Of a DNA stretch of 64,000 nucleotides, positions 34,701-42,548 are shown one piece after another (within the stretch, counting starts at the first letter, position 1; the number at the start of each line of letters is the position of its first letter). The stretch spans positions 496,001 through 560,000 of the forward strand of contig JADJQN010000003.1 of the NCBI GenBank assembly GCA_016712745.1, given 5' to 3'. The notes beneath the pieces were generated by a model. It was not told where the DNA came from and ran no database searches. It saw only the letters and a program-made list of their open reading frames with translations. A program made the translations under genes and the position numbers. The DNA is from Sandaracinaceae bacterium. GTDB taxonomy: Bacteria; Myxococcota_A; Polyangia; Polyangiales; JADJQN01.

Positions 34701-37132
34701 GCCGCGACTGCCTGCGCGTACGCGCGCGTGCCGCTCGCAATGCAGTCGGAGATGCCGATTCCTCCGTAAGCGTTGCCCGCGAGCGCGAAGCCCGGTAGCT
34801 CACGTGCAAGGTCTGCAATGCGCCGGACACGATCGGCGTGGCCGACCTCGTAGATGGGCAGAACGCGTCGCCGAATGCGCACGCGCGAGTAAAGCGGATC
34901 CGCCGTCACTCCAAGAAGCTCACGAAGCTCGCGCCGGGCGGCCGCCCCCAGATCGGTGGGATCACCGAAGGGTTCGCGCATAAAGCAACGAAAGAGCTCG
35001 ACGCCATCATCCGCGCGGTCGGTCCACTTGCGACTCGACCAAGTGCACGCCGCGATCGCAGAAGGTTCGGTGCTCACAGTCACCCAGCCCGTACCGTCGA
35101 GCTTGTGCGGCACTTGGTCGCGACGCCATGCAAACGTTGCAACAGCAAGGTCACTTGCGCGAACTGCGGAAAGCTCATGCGCGAGATCCGCACTCGCCGG
35201 CGCGACCATCCGTGCGGCAATCCATGGTGGCGCCGCTACAACGACACTGTCCGCGTCGACACTGCCTCCGCGCTTGAGAGCGATTCGCCAGCGACCGCCG
35301 GGCGTCCGGTGCAGTGAACGCACCGGAGTATCTGTGCGCAGGCGCTCGCCCAGGGCCGCCGCGTATGCGTCTGGCAGCGATGACATTCCATCGCGAAGCG
35401 AGACGATCGTCGCGCCTGTCGTTTGCGCCGCCGCGGGCTGACGCGTAAGCCCGAGCGCGATGCTGCCGTATTCCTCTTCGAGTGCGCACAAGCGCGGGAA
35501 GATCGCACGCATGCTGAGCTGATCCGTCGGTGCACCGTAGATGCCGCGCAAAAGTGGTTCGATCGCTCGCTCCAAAAGCTCAGCGCCGAATCGGCGTTCG
35601 AAGAACATGCGCACACTTTCATCCGAGCGTTCACGCGCGCGAGGGGCATAGGGCTCCATAGCGATGCGTGCCTTGCCCGCCCAAGAAAGCAGCGGAGAAT
35701 TCATCAATTCCAGGATCGCGTGCGCGCTCCAGCTACCGAGACGCGCCGGAAGAGGTGTCATTCGATGGTCCATGAGCGCGAATGCGCGGCGCGGAGCAGG
35801 CCCCCCCTCGATAAGCTCGAGTCCGAAGGAGCTCGCGGCATCCACCGCTTCCGGTTTGCTCGCGAGCAACCCGTCGGGGCCATGCTCGACCAAGAGACCA
35901 TGCTCCGCGTGCTCTGACTCGATGAGCCCGCCAGAGCGCGCGCTTGCCTCGAGCAGCGTGACATCGGAATCGGGCGAAGCCTTGAGCGCGGCATAGGCTG
36001 CACTGAGTCCGGAGATGCCCGCGCCAATAACGACCAGTCGCTTTCTGTTTTGGGGAGAAGCGTCCAGCGGCTGGCGCGGCGACCGCCTTGGCTCGTACGC
36101 GCACGCAGGTTCTTCGCCGAGAGGATTGCCGGTCATGGCATAGGCGCGCGCGCGAGAGCCTCCGCACACGCGTCGAAACTCGCACACACCACACTTACCA
36201 GCGAGGACGTCGGCATCGCGCAACGAACGAAAGAGTGCATGCTCGCGATACGTTGCCGTGAGACCTTCGACGCGCACGTTTCCGCATTTGATCGGCATAA
36301 AGCCGCTCGGATAAATGTCACCGCAATGTGAAACGAACGCGATGCCCTGACCATCATTCACGCCACGCGGAGCGCGACCGATGCCGTCGGCGATGCCTGC
36401 GATCTCGTTTCGCTTCACCTTGCGTTGCAGAAGGACTCGCCTGAAATGCGGCGCGGCGGTGGTCTTGATGTCAAAGGGCGAAGTTTCCGAAAGGTCAGCA
36501 AGCTCCTCAAGGACGCTCTCGACCTCGTCGGCATCGAGCACCTGGCTCTCAGTGGCGCGCCCGGTCGGTACGACGAGAAAGACTCCCCACAGCTCGATAC
36601 CCAGGGGCGCGATCTGCGACGCGATCTCCTTCAGGGTTGCGCGATTCAACCGGGTCACAGTCGTGTTGATTTGCGTGGTAAGTCCAAGGGCACGCGATTG
36701 CTCGAGAATCTCGAACGTGCGTGCGTGCGAGCCCGACACTCCGCGGAACGAATCGTGAACAGCCGCAGTCGCACCGTCGAGGCTCACTGCCAGGCGCGCG
36801 AGCCCGGCGTCGGCGAGGTGTTTGAGCAGCTCGGCGGTTACGAGGGGCGTGGCACTCGGCGTAAGCGCCATCCGCAAGCCAAGCTGCGTGCCAAAACGGA
36901 TGAGATGCACAAGGTCATCGCGCTTCGCCGGGTCCCCACCTGTGACCACGACAAGGGGACAACCCATCCCATGGATTTCACCCAACAAGCGCTCCGCTTC
37001 CGCGGTGCTCAGCTCGTCGGGATGCCGATTCGCCACGGCGCATGCTCGACAATGCTGGCAAGCGAGGTCGCATGCTTGCGTGGTCTCCCAAAAGACCATG
37101 AAGGGTGACGAGTCGAAAAGTCCTGGACGCAT
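34697..37132 (-). CDS. Radical SAM/SPASM protein fused to a protoporphyrinogen-oxidase-like flavoprotein
   Basis: 811 aa in two halves. Residues 1-350 are a radical SAM enzyme with Cx3Cx2C at 21, 25 and 28 and a SPASM-type auxiliary Cys set at 314, 317, 323 and 345. It resembles the AhbD/NirJ-type enzymes of haem and haem d1 synthesis. After a short linker, residues 364-811 match HemY/CgoX-type porphyrinogen oxidases: VVIGAGISGLSAAY (FAD), LLEASARSGGLIES, HGPDGLLASKPEA, ALMDHRMTPLPARL, IEPLLRGIYGAPTDQLS and the end motif LAGNAYGGIGISDCI. The fusion suggests two successive steps of late porphyrin/haem synthesis on one chain. It is coupled to the tryptophanase-like gene and lies beside the NO-respiration genes, which need haem. 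Confidence 0.85.
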   Translation of the reverse strand: MRPGLFDSSPFMVFWETTQACDLACQHCRACAVANRHPDELSTAEAERLLGEIHGMGCPLVVVTGGDPAKRDDLVHLIRFGTQLGLRMALTPSATPLVTAELLKHLADAGLARLAVSLDGATAAVHDSFRGVSGSHARTFEILEQSRALGLTTQINTTVTRLNRATLKEIASQIAPLGIELWGVFLVVPTGRATESQVLDADEVESVLEELADLSETSPFDIKTTAAPHFRRVLLQRKVKRNEIAGIADGIGRAPRGVNDGQGIAFVSHCGDIYPSGFMPIKCGNVRVEGLTATYREHALFRSLRDADVLAGKCGVCEFRRVCGGSRARAYAMTGNPLGEEPACAYEPRRSPRQPLDASPQNRKRLVVIGAGISGLSAAYAALKASPDSDVTLLEASARSGGLIESEHAEHGLLVEHGPDGLLASKPEAVDAASSFGLELIEGGPAPRRAFALMDHRMTPLPARLGSWSAHAILELMNSPLLSWAGKARIAMEPYAPRARERSDESVRMFFERRFGAELLERAIEPLLRGIYGAPTDQLSMRAIFPRLCALEEEYGSIALGLTRQPAAAQTTGATIVSLRDGMSSLPDAYAAALGERLRTDTPVRSLHRTPGGRWRIALKRGGSVDADSVVVAAPPWIAARMVAPASADLAHELSAVRASDLAVATFAWRRDQVPHKLDGTGWVTVSTEPSAIAACTWSSRKWTDRADDGVELFRCFMREPFGDPTDLGAAARRELRELLGVTADPLYSRVRIRRRVLPIYEVGHADRVRRIADLARELPGFALAGNAYGGIGISDCIASGTRAYAQAVAA

Positions 37133-37288
37133 GCGCCTCGTGCGAGCAATGCGTGTGCCAAACCGATTTACTCGCGAGAAGCTGCACGCGCTCTACTGCG
37201 CATCCTGCACTACGCGCATAAGCTGCGTTATGTGAAAACGCACGCCGCGATGCAAACGCGAATGCTGGCACAGCTACACTGCACGACT

Positions 37289-38005
37289 ATGCCCAACGAC
37301 ACGCGGTCGAGCGTTCCGTACGACGCTGTCTGCATTGGATGTCCCGCACAACGGATGAATGTCTTCGAGTCGCTCGTCCACGGCGGCCGCGGCTGGTGCC
37401 AGATGCCGAGCATCGCGCTTCAAGCAAGGCAGGTTCTACCTGCAACGTGGCAGACTGAATATGCGTACGCCTTCGTGCGGCGCGGGTTCGTCGTGCGTCA
37501 AATCAACGATGAAAACGGGGATACATCGTCCGTCGACGTCGCCGGGCCCGGTTGCCTGCTCACGACGGCAGCGCTTCCTCCGTTGCACTCGCGTGTCGCA
37601 ATAAGCGGATACGCCGCAAACGACGCTCTCATCTGTGCCTTATCCGTGCGTGTCGTCGAAAATGTGGTTTCGGGAGGGGGGGATCACGTACGCGAGCTCG
37701 TTGCCCTTCTTGGGGCGAGCGCCCGTCGCGTAGAAATGATCTCCTACGCCCGTTCTCAGAAAGACGCGGCGCGTGCTGTCGCCTCGCTACTGCTCACGCT
37801 TTCGAGTTGCCTCGCCCCGCCAGCCGTATTGAGCACCATCCCAAACGGACTGCAGCAGCGAGACTTGGCCGCGTTGCTCGGCATCCGGCACGAAACCATG
37901 TCCCGTGTGATCACCGACTTCGAGAAGCGTGGAGTTGTTGCGCGCGGCGAAGATGGCATCCAGTTGATCAGTCTCGATGCACTCCGGTCGGGTCTCGTGT
38001 CCTAG
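37289..38005 (+). CDS. Crp/Fnr family transcriptional regulator
   Basis: 238 aa from the ATG at 37289. In-frame starts at 37232 and 37250 would add up to 19 residues and one more Cys. The N-terminal half is a poorly conserved cyclic-nucleotide-type beta-barrel. The C-terminal helix-turn-helix is clear: QQRDLAALLGIRHETMSRVITDFEKRG. Near the N-terminus is AVCIGC (CxxC) with further Cys at WCQM and LICAL, so an FNR-like Fe-S cluster is possible but unproven. It is divergent from the fused haem gene and next to the nor genes, so a redox- or NO-sensing role is likely. Confidence 0.82.
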   Translation: MPNDTRSSVPYDAVCIGCPAQRMNVFESLVHGGRGWCQMPSIALQARQVLPATWQTEYAYAFVRRGFVVRQINDENGDTSSVDVAGPGCLLTTAALPPLHSRVAISGYAANDALICALSVRVVENVVSGGGDHVRELVALLGASARRVEMISYARSQKDAARAVASLLLTLSSCLAPPAVLSTIPNGLQQRDLAALLGIRHETMSRVITDFEKRGVVARGEDGIQLISLDALRSGLVS

Positions 38006-38018
38006 ACCGCCGAGGAGG

Positions 38019-39092
38019 TTATGGCGTCGGCTTTGCTTTGCGAATGCGCGCCCAAATCGCCGCCGCTGCGAAAATCGGCAAGGCACTCGCGCTGGCGACA
38101 CTACCCGCGACGCGCAAGTTAAGATGATCCGTTACGTCACCTGTGACACGCGCAAGCAGTCCCGTGTGGAGCAGCACAAGGGGGAAGTAGAAGGCAGCAC
38201 GAAACGGAATTTCAATCTTCGCGACTGCTGGCAGGATGATCGGTGCATGAGCGAAGACCATCGAGAAGACAAATCCTACGAACACAGCGTGGAGGGAGGC
38301 ATCGTAGAGAGAGCCCGCAACCAGGCGTGAATTGCTGAGAAAAAGTGCGCCCGAAACCACGAGCCAGCTCATGGCCAGGAGCACTGCGATCGCCGCATAG
38401 CGTGGCAGACCCGATTTCGAAACGGTGCGCCGCGCAAGATCGAATCGCATCCCCCAGAGGCCCAGAAGCACGAACGCGCACCCAGTCAGGCGGCCCGCGA
38501 CCTTGTCGTCGAAAATGCTCGCGACTGAGCAAATGCTCACGACGACTGATAACACAACCAGCATGTGTGCAGCCCAGCGAGGCGTCGGTGCGAGGCGAGA
38601 AAGCTCCAGTCGTTCCGCAATGATGGTGAGCACGAAGAATGCGATCCATGCGTGCACGACTTCGAAGATCGGTCGTTTGAGAGCCCAGGCAAGCGTTCCG
38701 CCAAAAAGGACAAGCGATCCGAGCAGCATGAGCAACGTCGAGTCAGAGCGTTGGCGTCGAACGAGCATCGCATTTACAGCAACCAGCGCCAGCGTCGCCG
38801 CTACAAACAACCACGCGCCGCTCTGAACATGCGCGAGCGTGAGGATGGCTCCTGAAGCTCCAAGGGTTGGAACCATGTAGCCAGCGTGTTTCCCGAGCGC
38901 CACCGCGCGCTCGAGACCAATAACCGTTACAAACGCGCCCAGTACAAGCAGCGGTCCGTGCGCGAGCACGTGGGCTGTGCCCCACGGCACGGAGACTCCG
39001 ACCCGCGCGAGCCCCGCGAAGATCCCCGTGATCACCGTGACGAGCACCGCTAAAAGAAGCGCACGCCGAAACGTGATGCTGCTAGGCCGCAT
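38019..39092 (-). CDS. Twelve-helix membrane protein, NO-respiration associated
   Basis: 357 aa with about 12 predicted membrane helices and almost no loops. His residues inside helices stand out (VLAHGPLLVLG, VVHAWIAFF, and DASLHAVFVGFVFSMVFAHAP), so haem or metal binding is plausible. NnrS proteins share 12 helices and a denitrification context, but I do not see their usual motifs and do not assign the family. The ATG at 39092 avoids overlap with the upstream gene; a GTG at 39104 is possible. It is probably co-transcribed with the DUF59-type gene just upstream. Confidence 0.65.
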   Translation of the reverse strand: MRPSSITFRRALLLAVLVTVITGIFAGLARVGVSVPWGTAHVLAHGPLLVLGAFVTVIGLERAVALGKHAGYMVPTLGASGAILTLAHVQSGAWLFVAATLALVAVNAMLVRRQRSDSTLLMLLGSLVLFGGTLAWALKRPIFEVVHAWIAFFVLTIIAERLELSRLAPTPRWAAHMLVVLSVVVSICSVASIFDDKVAGRLTGCAFVLLGLWGMRFDLARRTVSKSGLPRYAAIAVLLAMSWLVVSGALFLSNSRLVAGSLYDASLHAVFVGFVFSMVFAHAPIILPAVAKIEIPFRAAFYFPLVLLHTGLLARVTGDVTDHLNLRVAGSVASASALPIFAAAAIWARIRKAKPTP

Positions 39093-39094
39093 CT

Positions 39095-39403
39095 CTACGA
39101 CCACCCGAGATCGCGTCGCGCGGCTTCCGACATTCGGTCAGGTGACCACGGTGGATCCCACACAAGATTTACCGAGACTTCGTCAAAAGCGTCGAGCGCC
39201 TGAAGCCTTGACTCGACCTCGTCCATGAGTTGTTCGCTGAGAGGACACGCGGCACTCGTCATCGTGAGATCGATCTCCACACGCTGCTCGTGCACACGCA
39301 CGTCGTACACCAGCCCCAGCTCGACGATACTGATCCCTAGCTCCGGGTCGAGAACCTCGCTCAACGCATTTCTCGCGCGGTCTGCTTGCTCCGTGGCGTC
39401 CAT
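39095..39403 (-). CDS. MIP18/DUF59-family Fe-S assembly protein (SufT/PaaD-like)
   Basis: A 102-aa protein. The family motifs are DPELGISIVELGLVYDV near the start, and TMTSAACPLSEQL with the reactive Cys. Members help load iron-sulfur clusters onto target proteins. The ATG at 39403 is chosen because upstream residues do not belong to the family. Its start faces norC, with the shared TGAC-N4-GTCA site between them, so it could be regulated together with norCBQD. Confidence 0.85.
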   Translation of the reverse strand: MDATEQADRARNALSEVLDPELGISIVELGLVYDVRVHEQRVEIDLTMTSAACPLSEQLMDEVESRLQALDAFDEVSVNLVWDPPWSPDRMSEAARRDLGWS

Positions 39404-39490
39404 AACAGCTTGTGCAACGCAGAGTGGTACTGAACGTGCGATTGCGACAGGGGGCCGTCGCATGCTCGTCGATGATATTGACGCGATGGA

Positions 39491-39505
39491 TGACATCCGT
39501 CAATC
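39491..39505. promoter_or_regulatory. Crp/Fnr-type operator ahead of norC
   Basis: The site reads ATGACATCCGTCAAT (TGAC-N4-GTCA), 60 bp before the norC ATG and 87 bp before the divergent DUF59-type ATG. Its reverse complement is identical over 15 bp to the site at 46572-46586. The layout TTGAC-N4-GTCAA resembles Fnr/Dnr half-sites with C in place of T. Confidence 0.7.
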
Positions 39506-39565
39506 TGCCCTGCCCAAGCCTTGCGTACGCTCGCGCGCAGGCGCTGGTCAGCGAAAGGAGCGTGC

Positions 39566-40342
39566 ATGCTTTCCAAGTCAGGAGCGAAGGCGTTTTTCAT
39601 AGGAGGAACATTCCTCTGTTCCGCAGCGTTCGTGGGACTGACTGTCGATACATTCGCCAAGATACCGGGCCAAACGCACGCCGATAGGATCACGCCTGCG
39701 GTCGCGCGGGGTAAGAACCTGTGGGACTCCAGCAACTGCATGGGCTGCCACACGCTCTTCGGTGAAGGAGCCTACTACGCGCCTGAGCTCACCCGCGTGT
39801 ACACGCGTCGCGGTCCCGATTTCATTCGAGCGATGATCCGCGACCCGCAAGCGATGTATCCCGGCGAGCGCAACATGCAGAACTACCACTTCAGCGAAGA
39901 CCAGATTTCGGATCTCGTCGCGTTCTTCGAGTGGGCCGGGACGGTGGACCTCAACGGATTCCCTGCCACGCCGCATCTCACTCCCATCGCGGCTCCCGGC
40001 GCTGTGGGCTCAGTTGCGCGAACGGATGATAGGCCGCAAGTGTTCAACCAGCTTTGTGTTGCGTGCCACGCCCTCGGAGGGCAAGGCGGAAACGTTGGAC
40101 CCGCGCTCGACCGCGTAGGCGAACGCTTCGACGCTGCCTATTTCGAACGATGGCTGCGTGATCCGCAATCCGTTCGGGCAAACACGCGCATGCCGCGCTT
40201 GCCGCTAAGCGAGGGCCAGATTCACGAGCTTGTCGCGTTCTTATCACTGCGACGCGCGGCTGCGGCCGCGGGAAATATGCCTGCGGAGCCCGTGCCTGCT
40301 CAACCCGCCGCGCCGTCGCCGACTGAAGGAGGTGCACCGTGA
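39566..40342 (+). CDS. norC: Nitric oxide reductase cytochrome c subunit with a second haem c domain
   Basis: A 258-aa membrane-anchored periplasmic protein that passes electrons to NorB. AAAGGAG sits 6 bp before the ATG. One N-terminal membrane helix (about 8-28) is followed by the NorC domain with CMGCH at 58-62 and the typical LFGEGAYYAPELTRVY and MQNYHFSEDQISDLVAFFEW segments. A second cytochrome c module follows with CVACH at 164-168. Usual NorC has about 150 aa and one haem, so the extra domain is unusual. The start of norB overlaps its stop. Confidence 0.93.
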   Translation: MLSKSGAKAFFIGGTFLCSAAFVGLTVDTFAKIPGQTHADRITPAVARGKNLWDSSNCMGCHTLFGEGAYYAPELTRVYTRRGPDFIRAMIRDPQAMYPGERNMQNYHFSEDQISDLVAFFEWAGTVDLNGFPATPHLTPIAAPGAVGSVARTDDRPQVFNQLCVACHALGGQGGNVGPALDRVGERFDAAYFERWLRDPQSVRANTRMPRLPLSEGQIHELVAFLSLRRAAAAAGNMPAEPVPAQPAAPSPTEGGAP

Positions 40343-41730
40343 AATACGAATCGCAACGCGTCGCTTACTGGTTTTTTGCGACCTGCATGCTCCTGTTCGT
40401 CTTACAGATCGTCTACGGCTTCATCATGGGCTTTGCTCATGCGGGCTTCGACGGACTGCACAACGTGATCCCGTTTCACGCAGCCCGCGCGACGCACACG
40501 AACCTCCTCGTGATGTGGCTGCTCGCCGGCTTCATGGGCTCCGCCTACTACATCATTCCGGATGAATGCAATCGCGAACTGATGTGGCCGAAGCTTGCGT
40601 ATGTGCAGCTTATCGCGCTCGTCGTCGTGGGCGTCACTGCCATCATCGGCTTTCATTTCAACTGGTGGGAGGGACGCAAGTTCCTCGAGATTCCCCGCCC
40701 GCTTGACTACCTCGTCGTCGTCGACGTCCTGCTTTTCATCGCCAACATCGGCATGACGATCTGGAAAGCAGCGCACCGATCCACGACCGCGATGGTGCTC
40801 TTCTTCGGCCTCTTGATGGCGGCGCTTCTCTACCTGCCCGGTATGATTCCGACGGACAATCAAACCGTCGACTCCTATTGGCGCTGGTGGGTCGTCCATC
40901 TCTGGGTTGAAGGCGTGTGGGAGCTCATCATGGGAGCAATCCTTGCGTATCTACTGATCAAGCTTACCGGCATTGATCGCGAGGTACTCGAGAAGTGGCT
41001 CTACGTGATTGTCGGCTTCACGTTCCTCTCTGGCATTCTCGGCACCGGCCACCATTACTACTTCATCGGCACGCCTCGTTACTGGTTGATCGTGGGCGGT
41101 GTCTTCAGCGCGCTTGAGCCCGTTGCATTCTTAGGCATGGCCATATGGGCAATCTCGACGGCACGCAAAGGCGGTCGACAACACCCAAACCGCGTCGCAC
41201 TAAGTTGGACCGTCGGCTGTGCCGTCATGTCGTTCGTCGGCGCTGGCTTCCTCGGATTCGCGCACACCTTGCCCGGAGTTAATCTCTACACGCACGGAAC
41301 TCTCGTGACAGCGATGCACGGCCACATGGCGTTCTGGGGTGCGTACGCGATGATCGTGCTCGCGATGATCGTCTATGCGATGCCGCAGCTCACCGGCCGC
41401 AAGCTCTACGACAAGCCGCGTGCGGTATTTGCCTTCTGGACATCCAATATCGGCATGATCGCGATGACGCTCGCGTTTGGTGTCGCAGGTGTGAGCCAAG
41501 TCGTGCTCGAAAGGCGCGTTGGCATGGACTTCTTGGCGGTGCAGCACGAGATCGAAGTGCACTTCTGGGGACTCATCCTCGCCGCCAGCTTGTTCTCACT
41601 CGGCATCATCGCCTTCATCTGGGATTTCATGCGCTATGGATTGCCGGTGGGTGAGCTAAGCGGAGGTGCGAAGCCCTCGGCGGACGCTGAAGCGCCGCCG
41701 CCCGACCAGGTGCTCGAGCCCGCAGAATAG
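40339..41730 (+). CDS. norB: Nitric oxide reductase subunit B
   Basis: A 463-aa integral membrane haem-copper-oxidase-type protein with haem b and haem b3/FeB that reduces NO to N2O. It starts at a GTG overlapping the norC stop and preceded by GGAGG. It has about 12 helices. Key parts are the haem b ligand in ATHTNLLVMWLL, the FeB and Glu region VVHLWVEGVWELI, HHYYFIGTPRYW, and the double-haem His motif MHGHMAFWGAYA. The length matches cNor NorB rather than the longer quinol type, consistent with the separate NorC. Confidence 0.95.
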   Translation: MKYESQRVAYWFFATCMLLFVLQIVYGFIMGFAHAGFDGLHNVIPFHAARATHTNLLVMWLLAGFMGSAYYIIPDECNRELMWPKLAYVQLIALVVVGVTAIIGFHFNWWEGRKFLEIPRPLDYLVVVDVLLFIANIGMTIWKAAHRSTTAMVLFFGLLMAALLYLPGMIPTDNQTVDSYWRWWVVHLWVEGVWELIMGAILAYLLIKLTGIDREVLEKWLYVIVGFTFLSGILGTGHHYYFIGTPRYWLIVGGVFSALEPVAFLGMAIWAISTARKGGRQHPNRVALSWTVGCAVMSFVGAGFLGFAHTLPGVNLYTHGTLVTAMHGHMAFWGAYAMIVLAMIVYAMPQLTGRKLYDKPRAVFAFWTSNIGMIAMTLAFGVAGVSQVVLERRVGMDFLAVQHEIEVHFWGLILAASLFSLGIIAFIWDFMRYGLPVGELSGGAKPSADAEAPPPDQVLEPAE

Positions 41731-41737
41731 ATCGAAC

Positions 41738-42517
41738 GTGACCGCAGCAGCTCCATACTATCGGGACGTCGGGCATGAGCGCGAGGTCTTCCTTCGCGCT
41801 CACGCGAATCGCCTACCGATGCTTCTCAAAGGCCCGACGGGCAGCGGCAAGTCACGGTTTGTAGAAGCGATGGCGCACGCGCTCGGGCGTCCGCTCGTGA
41901 CGGTTGCTTGCAACGAGGACACGACTTCAGCAGATCTGCTCGGCCGCTGGCTCATACGCGGCGGCGACACGGTCTGGCAAGACGGACCCGCCACGAGCGC
42001 TGTGCGACAAGGCGCGATTCTCTATCTTGATGAAGTCGCCGAAGCTCGCCCGGACGTGATCGTGCTTCTGCATCCACTCTCCGATCATCGTCGCGAGCTC
42101 TTCCTCGATCGACTCAACGAACAGATCGCTGCGCCGCCCGAGTTCATGCTGGTCGCGAGTTACAACCCCGGCTATCAGCGCGCGGGACGGGACCTAAAAG
42201 CCTCCACGAAGCAGCGCTTTGTGTGCATGAGCTTCGACTACCCACCTCCAGACATTGAATGCGAAGTTGTTCGTCGCGAGGCGGGCGTGGAGCAGGCCGT
42301 GGCGCAACGACTCGTCGCCTTCGCGAGCAAGGTACGGAAGATGTCCGAGCTTGCGTTGGTAGAGACGGTCTCCACGCGCTGTCTCATTCACGCGGGGAAA
42401 CTTTCGGTCGCGCAAATTCCTATGCGCCTTGCTGCACGCGTCGCCATCGTCGAGCCACTTACGGACGACTCCGATACGCTGGCGGCACTCGTCGATTTGG
42501 TTGCTTTGTCGTTCTGA
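41738..42517 (+). CDS. norQ: NorQ, MoxR-type AAA+ ATPase for NO reductase activation
   Basis: A 259-aa AAA+ protein needed with NorD to insert non-haem iron into NorB. Walker A is GPTGSGKS, Walker B is AILYLDEVAE, and sensor-type ASYNPGYQR is present. The GTG at 41738 lies 8 bp after the norB stop. Upstream codons in frame do not belong to the family. The order norC-norB-norQ-norD is the standard one. Confidence 0.93.
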   Translation: MTAAAPYYRDVGHEREVFLRAHANRLPMLLKGPTGSGKSRFVEAMAHALGRPLVTVACNEDTTSADLLGRWLIRGGDTVWQDGPATSAVRQGAILYLDEVAEARPDVIVLLHPLSDHRRELFLDRLNEQIAAPPEFMLVASYNPGYQRAGRDLKASTKQRFVCMSFDYPPPDIECEVVRREAGVEQAVAQRLVAFASKVRKMSELALVETVSTRCLIHAGKLSVAQIPMRLAARVAIVEPLTDDSDTLAALVDLVALSF

Positions 42518-42548
42518 TCTCGCATTGCGAGAGATTCGAGCATTCGTT

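Noticed and set aside
37217..37232. CATAA-N6-TTATG dyad upstream of the first Crp/Fnr gene
   Set aside because: Arms of only five bases, and unlike the shared TGAC-N4-GTCA sites; it could be chance.
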